Assembly (NCBI GenBank): GCA_002402585.1
Contig: DHGC01000085.1
Location: 23,168 to 52,270, forward strand
Direction: 5' to 3'
From: Erysipelotrichaceae bacterium UBA4808
Lineage (GTDB): Bacteria > Bacillota_I > Bacilli_A > Erysipelotrichales > Erysipelotrichaceae
DNA: 29,103 nucleotides
Made by a program: the position numbers and the translations under genes. Numbering within the stretch: position 1 is the stretch's first letter; the number at the start of each line of letters is the position of its first letter. The notes under the pieces were generated by a model. That model did no database searches. It saw only the letters and a list, made by a program, of their open reading frames with translations, and had not been told where the DNA came from. Below, piece after piece: positions 1 to 7,362 of the stretch.

Positions 1-462
1 TACAGTGTTAAAGAAAACATCCAGTTTGGACGTGATGTCGAATTGAATATGGTTCAAGAAGCGGCTGAGATGGCGCAAGCACGTCCGTTTATAGAACAGC
101 TTCAAGACCAATATGAAGCCAAAGTATTGCGTTCAGGTGCGAACTTTAGTGGTGGTCAACGCCAACGGATGTTGATTGCACGTGCCTTAGCAGATCGACC
201 TGAAATCATCATTCTCGATGATGCGGCGAGTGCTTTGGATTATCAAACCGATGCGAAGCTCAGACAAGCGATTAAACGACACACACAAGCAACGACCATT
301 CTGATTGCTCAACGCATCAGTACGGTTTTGCATGCGGATCAGATTCTCGTCTTGGAAGAAGGTAAAGTTGTAGGTTTGGGAAGTCACCAAGAACTTGCAC
401 AGACGTGTCCACTTTATCAAGAGTTGATGGTATTACAGTTAGGAGGCTCTGATAATGAGTAA
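1..462 (+). CDS. ABC exporter, first half of a heterodimer (3' part of gene only)
   Basis: Only the C-terminal part of the nucleotide-binding domain is present; the reading frame is open from base 1, so the gene starts upstream. Seen: the signature loop FSGGQRQR is canonical, but the Walker B end reads IIILDDAASALD, with Asp where the catalytic Glu normally sits, and the H-loop reads LIAQRIS with Gln instead of His. These are the hallmarks of the degenerate-site subunit of heterodimeric type IV ABC exporters (LmrCD, BmrCD, TM287/288 are known examples). It overlaps the next gene by 8 bp, so the two are translationally coupled and very probably form one transporter in the membrane. Substrate cannot be read from the sequence; drug, lipid or peptide export are all possible. 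Confidence 0.93.
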   Translation, partial: YSVKENIQFGRDVELNMVQEAAEMAQARPFIEQLQDQYEAKVLRSGANFSGGQRQRMLIARALADRPEIIILDDAASALDYQTDAKLRQAIKRHTQATTILIAQRISTVLHADQILVLEEGKVVGLGSHQELAQTCPLYQELMVLQLGGSDNE

Positions 463-2227
463 GCGTTCTGGATTCTCAGCGATTGAAAAACCTCAGGATA
501 CGAAGAAGACATTACGGAAGTTGTTTCAGTATGTAAAAGGGGTAAAGTGGTTGCTCGGTCTAGCAATCCTGCTTACACTCTTGGCTAATGGTTTGCAGTT
601 ATGGGGGCCTTTCTATACAGGTAAGATCATTGATTTGATTTCTGGACCTACGGATCTTGATTTGTGGGTGAAGTTGAGACAGTTGCTCATCGTTCTGATT
701 TTGGTGTATGTGGCGTCTTCAATCTTGTTGTATGCTTTATCCAGTTTGATGATCTATACCAGTCAGAAGATTGTGGTCAAGATGCGCCAAGATGTATTTA
801 GGAAGTTCTTAGCCATGCCCGTCAGCTATTTTGATCGTCATCCCATTGGGGATCTCTTGAGTCGTATCTCCTATGATATCGATACCATCAATACTTCACT
901 GTCATCGGATTTGATTCAACTGTTTGGATCCTTAGTCGTGGTGGTGGGAGCATTTTCAATGATGTTATTCATATCCTTACCTCTTTTATCGGTTTTCTTT
1001 ATCTCGATACCCTTGTCAATTTTGACAACACGTTATCTGACAAAAATGACGCGTCCTTTGTTTAGAGAGCGCTCACGCAAATTAGGCGCATTGAATGGGT
1101 ATATTGAAGAAACCTTATCAGGGTTTAAAACCATCAAAGCTTATGCCCAACAAGACACGATGTTTGAAGCGTTCAAGAAACAGAACGATGAAGCGTCGGA
1201 AGCTTATTACAAGGCAGACTATTTTGGCAGTATCGTCGGTCCAAGTGTTGGTTTCATCAATAACATCTCAATGACGCTCATTTCTGTATTTGGGTCCATT
1301 CTCTTCCTCTTGCAAGCCATCACCCTAGGAAACATTTCTTCTTTCCTACTCTATTCACGTAAGTTCTCAGGACCGATCAGTGAAGCGGCGTCCATGATTG
1401 CGGAGCTGCAATCTACATTGGCAGCCGCAGAACGTGTCTTTAAAGTACTTGAAGAACCCATTGAAATCATTGAGGAGAAACCTCAAACAATTGAAGATGT
1501 CAAAGGACATGTGAAGTTCACGAATGTTAGCTTTGCCTATGATAAAGATCGCCCGGTACTCAAACATGTGAATCTCGATATTCCCGCTGGAACCTTGGTG
1601 GCTGTGGTTGGACCGACAGGAGCGGGCAAGACGACACTCATCAATCTTCTCATGCGTTTCTATGAGATTCATGAGGGGAAGATCGAAGTCGATGGTGTTG
1701 ATATCAAGTTGATGAATCAACACAGTCTACGATCGATGTTTTCAATGGTGCTTCAAGATTCATGGTTGTTTTATGGATCGATTTATGACAATTTAATCTA
1801 TGGGAATGAACATGTGTCCAAAGAAGATGTGGAGCGTATTGCGAAAGAAGTGCATATTCATCATTTCATTGAACGCACACAAGATGGATATGATACCTTG
1901 ATCACCGATGATGGGGTCAATCTCTCCAAGGGCCAGCGACAGTTGATTACCATTGCGCGTGCCATGTTAGCGGATAAACCAATGGTCATCTTTGATGAAG
2001 CCACATCCAATGTGGATACCTTGACGGAAAAGCGGATTCAATCCGCAACCCAGAAGTTGATGCATGGCAAGACATGTTTCGTAATTGCACATCGTTTGAG
2101 CACGATCATCAATGCGGATTTGATCTTAGTGGTTCATGACGGAGAAGTTGTGGAACAGGGAACACATACGCAGTTGATGCTAAATAAAGGGCATTACTAT
2201 CATCTCTACATGGCACAATTTGCCTAA
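455..2227 (+). CDS. ABC exporter, second half of the heterodimer (permease-ATPase fusion)
   Basis: A full half-transporter of 590 residues: an N-terminal six-helix membrane domain (about residues 30-330) followed by an ATPase domain. Walker A is GPTGAGKT (386-393), Walker B is MVIFDEATSNVD with the catalytic Glu, and the H-loop is FVIAHRLS, all canonical. Its signature loop, however, is LSKGQRQ instead of LSGGQ. This complements the upstream partner: the normal Walker/H-loop here pairs with the partner's normal signature to give one active ATP site, and the two degenerate halves make the other. The start codon overlaps the upstream gene's end by 8 bp, with GGAGG just upstream (443-447). No clear terminator follows. 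The pairing is inference from family structure; the motifs are directly visible. Confidence 0.95.
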   Translation: MSKRSGFSAIEKPQDTKKTLRKLFQYVKGVKWLLGLAILLTLLANGLQLWGPFYTGKIIDLISGPTDLDLWVKLRQLLIVLILVYVASSILLYALSSLMIYTSQKIVVKMRQDVFRKFLAMPVSYFDRHPIGDLLSRISYDIDTINTSLSSDLIQLFGSLVVVVGAFSMMLFISLPLLSVFFISIPLSILTTRYLTKMTRPLFRERSRKLGALNGYIEETLSGFKTIKAYAQQDTMFEAFKKQNDEASEAYYKADYFGSIVGPSVGFINNISMTLISVFGSILFLLQAITLGNISSFLLYSRKFSGPISEAASMIAELQSTLAAAERVFKVLEEPIEIIEEKPQTIEDVKGHVKFTNVSFAYDKDRPVLKHVNLDIPAGTLVAVVGPTGAGKTTLINLLMRFYEIHEGKIEVDGVDIKLMNQHSLRSMFSMVLQDSWLFYGSIYDNLIYGNEHVSKEDVERIAKEVHIHHFIERTQDGYDTLITDDGVNLSKGQRQLITIARAMLADKPMVIFDEATSNVDTLTEKRIQSATQKLMHGKTCFVIAHRLSTIINADLILVVHDGEVVEQGTHTQLMLNKGHYYHLYMAQFA

Positions 2228-2581
2228 TCAAAAGCGAGTAATTTACCGATAGCATCCATTATTGAAAGGAATATTATTTAGATGTATATCAAACTGTGGG
2301 AGGGACACTATGAGAAAAGTACTACTTCAAATTTTTTATATTACAGGTGATGATTGGCAAATAAGGACTTTGTGTAAAAAGATCGTTTCATCATGATATT
2401 TTATAGGACTGATCTCAAAATTTTCATAGATATGCAATGCTTTTAAAATATCAAGAGATTTTCAATTTATATCGCGAGTAGTCAAAAATTTAGAACAGTT
2501 TGCACTCTAATACGACCCCTTCTTTCGATTTTCATATTTGTATTGTCAACTTTGGAGGGAACATATCATAAAGTACTTTTG
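2228..2581. other. AT-rich intergenic stretch with no recognisable gene
   Basis: About 350 bases between the ABC exporter and the minus-strand membrane-protein gene. The only gene-like object is a 28-codon ORF with a good ribosome binding site, listed separately. I see no tRNA, no repeat array and no clear terminator for either flanking operon. Base composition shifts here from the mixed composition of the exporter to strongly AT-rich, and stays so to about 4200. Confidence 0.6.
2310..2396 (+). CDS. possible 28-residue peptide or truncated gene start
   Basis: An ATG preceded by GGGAGG with a six-base spacer opens a 28-codon frame ending in TGA. The N-terminus is basic then hydrophobic (MRKVLLQIFYITGDD) and the rest is polar. 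I do not recognise it. The Shine-Dalgarno sequence is as strong as that of real genes in this window, so it may be a genuine small peptide, or the surviving 5' end of a gene whose body was lost when the AT-rich block was formed. No homologue is claimed. Confidence 0.3.
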   Translation: MRKVLLQIFYITGDDWQIRTLCKKIVSS

Positions 2582-2911
2582 TTAATTTAAATCTTGGATT
2601 GACATCTTTTCAATATCTTTGATTTTTATTCTATTTTTTATTGAGTTAATATAGATAAAAGAAATAGCTAAAGTTGGCGAGTAAATTAAACAGAATATAA
2701 TAAGAAAACTTTGTATAGAGATAACGAAATCGATAGCAATTATCAAGTAAAAGGAAATAGAAGAAAGAACACATAAAAACATTGGTAAAACCATACTCAT
2801 GTTTTTTAAATTTATCTTTTTAATATATACTCTTATTAGAAAATAAAACAAAACTGGAAATATTACTGCAAAAGCAAACATAGTATTTTTTAGTATTGTA
2901 TTCATATTCAT
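2582..2911 (-). CDS. small membrane protein of unknown function (about three TM helices)
   Basis: 109 residues, not recognised. Hydrophobic stretches at about residues 8-28, 39-60 and 65-90 predict three membrane helices, with a basic linker (YIKKINLKN) and a charged C-terminal tail. The start codon overlaps the stop of the upstream HTH gene in a TAATG arrangement and AGGAG lies just upstream, so it is translationally coupled to that gene and part of a two-gene operon. Coupling of a small DNA-binding protein to a small membrane protein suggests a membrane partner or sensor for the regulator, which is inference from arrangement only. A second ATG two codons in (2905) is an alternative start. 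The gene is AT-rich like its neighbours and unlike the flanking housekeeping genes. Confidence 0.75.
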   Translation of the reverse strand: MNMNTILKNTMFAFAVIFPVLFYFLIRVYIKKINLKNMSMVLPMFLCVLSSISFYLIIAIDFVISIQSFLIIFCLIYSPTLAISFIYINSIKNRIKIKDIEKMSIQDLN

Positions 2912-3210
2912 TATTCTCCTTTTTTTGAGCTTTTGAATTCATTTATAAGCAACTTAGCGACGTTATAGTCTAATTCGTCACTTACGACCAATTTTTTAAT
3001 CAAATCAATAAATGGTTCATCATGTGATTCTTCATTTAATTTAATCTTTTGTATAATTCTGTCTAGCCTAAGTCTAACTGTAGGATAAGTTACAGAATAA
3101 TTACTTGCTAGCTCTTTTAGAGAGCCAGATGCAAGTATAAATCTTTTTATAAACATAAAATCTTCATCTTCTAAATTAGCTAACCATTTTGGTAAAGTAT
3201 CTACATTCAT
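2911..3210 (-). CDS. DUF2089-like small HTH protein, putative regulator
   Basis: 99 residues. The pattern LPKWLANLEDEDFMFIKRF followed by a helix-turn-helix-like segment (about residues 29-56, GSLKELASNYSVTYPTVRLR) resembles the DUF2089 family, small proteins of Bacillota with a sigma-factor-like HTH; function is not established. AAGGAG lies directly upstream of the ATG. The gene has a strong-looking promoter overlapped by two 17-bp repeats (separate entries), placed as autoregulatory operators would be. It runs in operon with a small membrane protein and is divergent from a secreted protein gene about 180 bp away. Family assignment is by pattern recognition and is moderately sure; a role as repressor of its own operon is inference. 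Confidence 0.82.
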   Translation of the reverse strand: MNVDTLPKWLANLEDEDFMFIKRFILASGSLKELASNYSVTYPTVRLRLDRIIQKIKLNEESHDEPFIDLIKKLVVSDELDYNVAKLLINEFKSSKKGE

Positions 3211-3219
3211 ATGAACTCC

Positions 3220-3257
3220 TTTAATAATATTAAAGTAACATTTAATAATATTAAAGT
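3220..3257. promoter_or_regulatory. tandem operator-like repeats, two copies 21 bp apart
   Basis: The 17-bp sequence TTTAATAATATTAAAGT occurs at 3220-3236 and again at 3241-3257 without a mismatch. Each copy contains an inverted repeat TTTAAT-AAT-ATTAAA. The 21-bp period equals two helical turns, so proteins on both copies would sit on the same DNA face. One copy lies in the spacer of the minus-strand promoter, the other at its -10 and start region. This is the classical position for repression of the HTH gene, probably by its own product. Confidence 0.6.
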
Positions 3258-3260
3258 CAA
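3232..3260 (-). promoter_or_regulatory. promoter of the HTH/membrane-protein operon
   Basis: On the minus strand: TTGACT (3260-3255), a 17-base spacer, then TACTTT (3237-3232) preceded by TGT, an extended -10. Transcription would begin within the proximal repeat and leave a very short leader with AGGAG just before the ATG at 3210. Confidence 0.55.
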
Positions 3261-3324
3261 TAGAATGTTAGTAATTAATAAAAAGACTAATATAATTAAA
3301 GAATTCTTAAATATCTATTTTCTA

Positions 3325-3353
3325 TTGTTTAAAGATTTGTTTTATATTATAAT
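3325..3353 (+). promoter_or_regulatory. promoter of the secreted-protein gene
   Basis: TTGTTT (3325-3330), 17 bases, then a perfect TATAAT (3348-3353). The predicted start at about 3360 coincides with the first base of the AACTT-GGGG-AAGTT hairpin, so the transcript would start with that stem-loop. Confidence 0.6.
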
Positions 3354-3359
3354 TATATC

Positions 3360-3392
3360 AACTTGGGGAAGTTAGAAAATGGGTAAAAAATG
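3360..3392 (+). promoter_or_regulatory. 5' hairpin with Shine-Dalgarno in its loop, and four-codon leader ORF
   Basis: AACTTGGGGAAGTT (3360-3373) folds into a five-pair stem whose loop is GGGG, the only purine-rich ribosome binding site here. Seven bases later ATG at 3379 opens a four-codon ORF (M-G-K-K) whose TGA (3391-3393) overlaps the ATG of the 190-residue gene (3390) as ATGA. The main ATG has no good binding site of its own, so it may be translated by re-initiation after this mini-ORF. Confidence 0.45.
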
Positions 3393-3962
3393 AAAAAAAT
3401 AATAGTAACATTTGCATTGATCTTATTAGTTTTTAATTTTGGAGTCTCAGTTGAAGCTAAGGGGGGAGCAAGAGATTATATTGGTAAAACTTCTCACAAA
3501 GTTACTTTCAATATTAGAAACTTAAGAGTAGGTGATGAAAAAGTAGTATTTAATAATGGAGATGAAAAAGTAAGTGTTAAACTTGAAGAAATAGAACCAA
3601 CTATTACTTTGTTTGGCTCAACCGGTTGGAGTGGTGGAACTATTCCAGATGGAACATCAACTTTAACAGTAAAGTATGAAAGTGGAGGCGTTTATACTGC
3701 ATCATATAAGGCAACAGTAAAAGGTTCAACAAGTAGTATTTTAGATGTTCATAGCCCTTATATAAATATTAATGGTGCGTCCAATTTAAACATAAGTTAC
3801 TTCGGTGTTGAGAGAAGTACTGCTACTAGTTCTTTAGTTGCAAGAGCATCTATGAGATACTCATACGAATATACACAGGGTGGTATCAACATAGGCACAG
3901 TAAGCAGATATCTTAATTTAGAGTTAAATTATAACGGTCAAGTCAATATACTTTGGCCTTAA
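3390..3962 (+). CDS. secreted protein of unknown function (possibly DUF5626-like)
   Basis: 190 residues. A signal peptide is clear: MKK, a hydrophobic core to about residue 21, and a VEA|K cleavage site after A23. The mature part is rich in beta-prone Ser/Thr/Gly/Val/Tyr segments and has no cysteine, cell-wall anchor or membrane helix, so it should be released or loosely surface-bound. Segments such as EEIEPTITL, the YESGGVYTASYKATVKG stretch and DVHSPYININGASNL remind me of the DUF5626 secreted family, but this is weak recognition and no function follows. It has its own promoter and terminator, lies divergent to the HTH/membrane operon, and shares their AT-rich composition; it may belong to the same horizontally acquired cassette. 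Start chosen because it gives an ordinary signal peptide. Confidence 0.8.
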   Translation: MKKIIVTFALILLVFNFGVSVEAKGGARDYIGKTSHKVTFNIRNLRVGDEKVVFNNGDEKVSVKLEEIEPTITLFGSTGWSGGTIPDGTSTLTVKYESGGVYTASYKATVKGSTSSILDVHSPYININGASNLNISYFGVERSTATSSLVARASMRYSYEYTQGGINIGTVSRYLNLELNYNGQVNILWP

Positions 3963-3978
3963 AACTTAACCCCAAGTT
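3963..3978 (+). repeat. 3' inverted copy of the 5' hairpin sequence
   Basis: AACTTAACCCCAAGTT directly after the stop codon can form its own AACTT/AAGTT stem, and its CCCCAAGTT is exactly complementary to AACTTGGGG at 3360-3368. The two ends of the transcript could therefore pair over the ribosome binding site. The gene is thus bracketed by a pair of short inverted repeats. Confidence 0.5.
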
Positions 3979-4022
3979 AAATGAGAGAATAAGTGATTAA
4001 TTTAATAATTTAGTATTAATTT

Positions 4023-4065
4023 ATAGAGTTTTGGATTACATCAATAATCTTAAGCTCTATTTTTT
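4023..4065 (+). terminator. Rho-independent terminator of the secreted-protein gene
   Basis: A 15-position stem (4024-4038 with 4045-4059, one mismatch and two G-U pairs) closes a CATCAA loop and is followed by six T (4060-4065). It lies about 60 bases after the stop codon. The remaining bases to 4200 hold nothing I can identify. Confidence 0.75.
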
Positions 4066-4200
4066 GTGAATTAATTGAAAATTAGTAGATGTTTCATTTT
4101 AGAAATTGCAAGATTAGTTATATAAAACATTTAATTCGTTTCAAACTGATTTCTAACGATTTTAGTAAAATCTAAGAGTAGAACGGAAGCTGTTGGTAAT

Positions 4201-7200
4201 TCACTCGCTTTTTAGTTCAATGATTTTTTGATGTTTGAAGCTATAGAGACCGGCATGATGTGTATGCTTTGGGTAGACTGTTCGCAATACAGCTTGGTAT
4301 GCTTCAAGTTGAGATTGATACATCGCTAGTAATTCAATCTCATTCAGATGTCTGTCCGTTTTAAAGTCCACACAGTAGACATCGTTTTCATCGACCGCAA
4401 AGATATCAAAGATACCACGCAGAACTTCATTCTCATTCCTGTGGATGAAAGGAAACTCCTTATACACATGCATTGTTCGCATCTGCTCATACCAAGAGCT
4501 ATGATAGAATGCCATCAATGCCTCCACTTCATCCAATGTGCATGCAGGGTCAAGTTCAAGAATCATTTCGCTTGTCCAATCGTTGCGTGGTAAGTTCTCA
4601 ATCAAGTGATGGAGGCGTGTACCACGTTCTTTGCCATCGTTGAAGTTCTCAAGCTCCAATACTTTCGGGACGTTAACACGTGCATGACTGGAAGGACGTT
4701 TATAGGATAGTGTTGGTTCATCACGCTTTATATAGTGGAACGCCCCTTGTGCTTCTTTACGAACGTGATAACGATCTTCTATCGTATCTGCTGCGATCAA
4801 CTTAACTTCAAAACCTTGGCCCATGGATTTAGCAGCTGCCATCGTTAAGAACGTATAACCGCGTGAACCTAAGATTAAATTAAGATCCAAGTTTTCTTCT
4901 TCTAAATTCTTATGATGTCTGTCCACAATGATCAACTTCTGTTCAGCCCGTGTCAATGCGACATACCAAACACGTAAGGCTTCTTCTTTCTCTTCTTTAA
5001 GCGTCTTATGTTTGATGGCGAGTGTCATTGGATTATCGCGTCTGAAGCGTTCTGGTAAAAGAATCGTATCCATTCCAATTCCAATATCGTTGTCATAATG
5101 GACACGACCATTGTTGCTCATGTCTTTAAATTGTTTGGTTCCTAAGACAAAGACCAAAGGCCACTCCAAGCCTTTGGATTGATGGATGGTCAGGACTTTA
5201 ACCACATCATCTTCTTGCGATACGGGGATAGCTTCTGATGTCTTCTCATCTTGAATAACTTCAACCATTTGAATGAACTCAATCAAACTAAAGTTCTCTT
5301 CATCCAAGGCCTGTGCTTTCATACGTAAGAGATCCAGGTTGGTTCTTTGTTGGGTATCAATCTTGGTATCGTAGTAAGCATTAAATTGATACAAGGTATT
5401 CAAGAATGAACTAAGGTTTTGTGTACTCGCATTGACCAAATTCATTAATGCTTGATAAGCTTCAGGCTCTTGTGTCTTAAAACCGTCTAACAGTGAATAG
5501 GGAGCTTCGATGCGTAGCTTGGCAAGAAAGTTTTCATCGTAGCCAAAGAATTGTGAAAGGAGAACACCAACAAAAGCCAGTTCATCACTGGTATCCAAAC
5601 AGAAGCGTAATACCTGTAAGACATCTTGAACACTTGATGAAAGGTAAAAACCTGCTTTGACGTCGATGAAATTGGGGATATTGAAGTGATCAAAAGCTTT
5701 TTTGAGTTCTAACTTTGCACGATGTGATTTCACCAACACCACGGCATCTTTCCAATGAGGGAAGCTTTGATCGGTATGACATTTGAGAATCGTTTGAGCG
5801 ATATGATTGGCTTTGATACGATCAGCCTTGATGGATTCTTCATCCTCTTCCACAAGATCCTCAATCAAATGGAGTTCAATCGAAGATCCACCCTCTTGAT
5901 CCGGCTTGCCAATCTTGACATGGTCCTTCTCGGAGTAGTGGCTTTCCAATCCTTCGATGTTCATTAAGTTTGAGAAGAGCTGGTTGTTGAAGTTAACGAT
6001 GCTTTCTTTGGAACGGAAGTTGTTGCTGAGGTAGAGGGTCAAATCATTGGGATCCTGAGACTGCATCAAGCGACTCATAAGCTGAGGTCGTGCATTGCGG
6101 AAACGATAAATGGACTGTTTGACATCCCCAACCCGGAAGATATTATCACCACGACTGATGGAAAGAACAAGTTCATCTTGAACTTCATTGGAGTCTTGGA
6201 ACTCATCAACCAGGATATCTTTGATTCTTGAGCGTAATTGATCGGCTACCTTGAACTCTTTATTCTTCAAGATACTCAGTGCCATTTTTTCCATATCCGA
6301 GAAGTCGAGCACTTCCGCATTTTCTTTGATGGTTTGGTAATGTTTACCAAAAGCAATCACCAAATCAAAGAGCGTGGCTAAAGGCTTCTCTAACATTTCA
6401 ATGTCACTTAGATAAGTCTTCTCATCAAAAAGACGCACCACAAGGTCTTTAAGATGGTCGTAATATGCATCACGTTGACGTTTCGTTTCTGTTTCCAGTC
6501 CACGAATGGTTTTTGCTTGACGATTTGCGAGCTTATGAAGATGTTCCAAGTAGTTTGTGTATTGAAGTTGAGTCAGTGCCATTTGAGCTTGTGTGAGCTC
6601 GTTTTGAATGAATTGTGTATGGAAGCTGGCTTCATCGTTGATTTGATCGAAGGATAAGGCGTGTTGGTAGGCATCAAAACTTTGTTTGAGTTGAAGAAAG
6701 CCATCCATCAAGGTCGAAAAGAAAGCAGAACGGAAGGGTTCATCCAATTGACCAAGGTCATCATAATGCCGATATGCTTTTTTAATGGAAGTGAGCCATG
6801 TTTCAGGATCCAATTTTGCTTCCAACTTTCCATGCAAATCCAAAATGATCAAACGTAGATTTGCGTCTTCCTCAGGACGATGGTGCAGTAGACGTAATAA
6901 TTGAAGATAGTTTGGCTCTGCTTTGAGGTATGCTTCATTCAATGTCAAATCCAAGGCTTGATTCTTATAGATGCTTGAAGTCGCTTCGTCTGTGATTGAA
7001 TTCGCACGTTTCTGACTGATGCCCAAGACATAGGCATAATCCTTAACCAAGCCTAGGCAGAAGGCATGAATCGTTGATATGCGAGCCGATGCCAAAAGGG
7101 CGATCTGACGATAGATACGTTCATCATGTGATGCTTTATAAGCGATTTGAAGTTGCTTGGCCAAGCGTTTCTTCATCTCAGTTGCCGCAAGATCGGTAAA

Positions 7201-7362
7201 GGTCATGGCTAAGATTTCATCCACGTTAACCCCATCTTCAATGATGCGCTTCATCAAACGCGCGACTAAGACCGTTGTCTTCCCCGCCCCAGCCGAAGCG
7301 GATAGAAGGATGTTCTTACCAAGTGTATTGATGGCTGCGATTTGTTCAGGACTCTGCTTCAT
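4201..7362 (-). CDS. addA: ATP-dependent helicase/nuclease subunit A
   Basis: SF1 (UvrD/Rep-type) helicase fused to a C-terminal RecB-like nuclease; with AddB it resects double-strand breaks for RecA-dependent repair. Visible in order: Q-motif region (KQSPEQIAAI), Walker A SASAGAGKTT (residues 21-30), motif Ia AMTFTDLAATEMKKR, Walker B VDEFQDSNEVQ, motif III GDVKQSIYRFR, motif IV NNFRSKES, motif V TIHQSKGLEWPLVFVLG, motif VI WYVALTRAEQKL, and near the C-terminus the nuclease core GIFDIF...VDFKTD. At 1053 residues it is somewhat shorter than Bacillus AddA (about 1230) but all motifs are there. Start: an upstream GTG at 7377 is possible, but AAGGAG sits between it and the ATG at 7362 with a six-base spacer, so ATG 7362 is preferred. 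It overlaps the end of addB by 17 bp. Confidence 0.96.
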   Translation of the reverse strand: MKQSPEQIAAINTLGKNILLSASAGAGKTTVLVARLMKRIIEDGVNVDEILAMTFTDLAATEMKKRLAKQLQIAYKASHDERIYRQIALLASARISTIHAFCLGLVKDYAYVLGISQKRANSITDEATSSIYKNQALDLTLNEAYLKAEPNYLQLLRLLHHRPEEDANLRLIILDLHGKLEAKLDPETWLTSIKKAYRHYDDLGQLDEPFRSAFFSTLMDGFLQLKQSFDAYQHALSFDQINDEASFHTQFIQNELTQAQMALTQLQYTNYLEHLHKLANRQAKTIRGLETETKRQRDAYYDHLKDLVVRLFDEKTYLSDIEMLEKPLATLFDLVIAFGKHYQTIKENAEVLDFSDMEKMALSILKNKEFKVADQLRSRIKDILVDEFQDSNEVQDELVLSISRGDNIFRVGDVKQSIYRFRNARPQLMSRLMQSQDPNDLTLYLSNNFRSKESIVNFNNQLFSNLMNIEGLESHYSEKDHVKIGKPDQEGGSSIELHLIEDLVEEDEESIKADRIKANHIAQTILKCHTDQSFPHWKDAVVLVKSHRAKLELKKAFDHFNIPNFIDVKAGFYLSSSVQDVLQVLRFCLDTSDELAFVGVLLSQFFGYDENFLAKLRIEAPYSLLDGFKTQEPEAYQALMNLVNASTQNLSSFLNTLYQFNAYYDTKIDTQQRTNLDLLRMKAQALDEENFSLIEFIQMVEVIQDEKTSEAIPVSQEDDVVKVLTIHQSKGLEWPLVFVLGTKQFKDMSNNGRVHYDNDIGIGMDTILLPERFRRDNPMTLAIKHKTLKEEKEEALRVWYVALTRAEQKLIIVDRHHKNLEEENLDLNLILGSRGYTFLTMAAAKSMGQGFEVKLIAADTIEDRYHVRKEAQGAFHYIKRDEPTLSYKRPSSHARVNVPKVLELENFNDGKERGTRLHHLIENLPRNDWTSEMILELDPACTLDEVEALMAFYHSSWYEQMRTMHVYKEFPFIHRNENEVLRGIFDIFAVDENDVYCVDFKTDRHLNEIELLAMYQSQLEAYQAVLRTVYPKHTHHAGLYSFKHQKIIELKSE

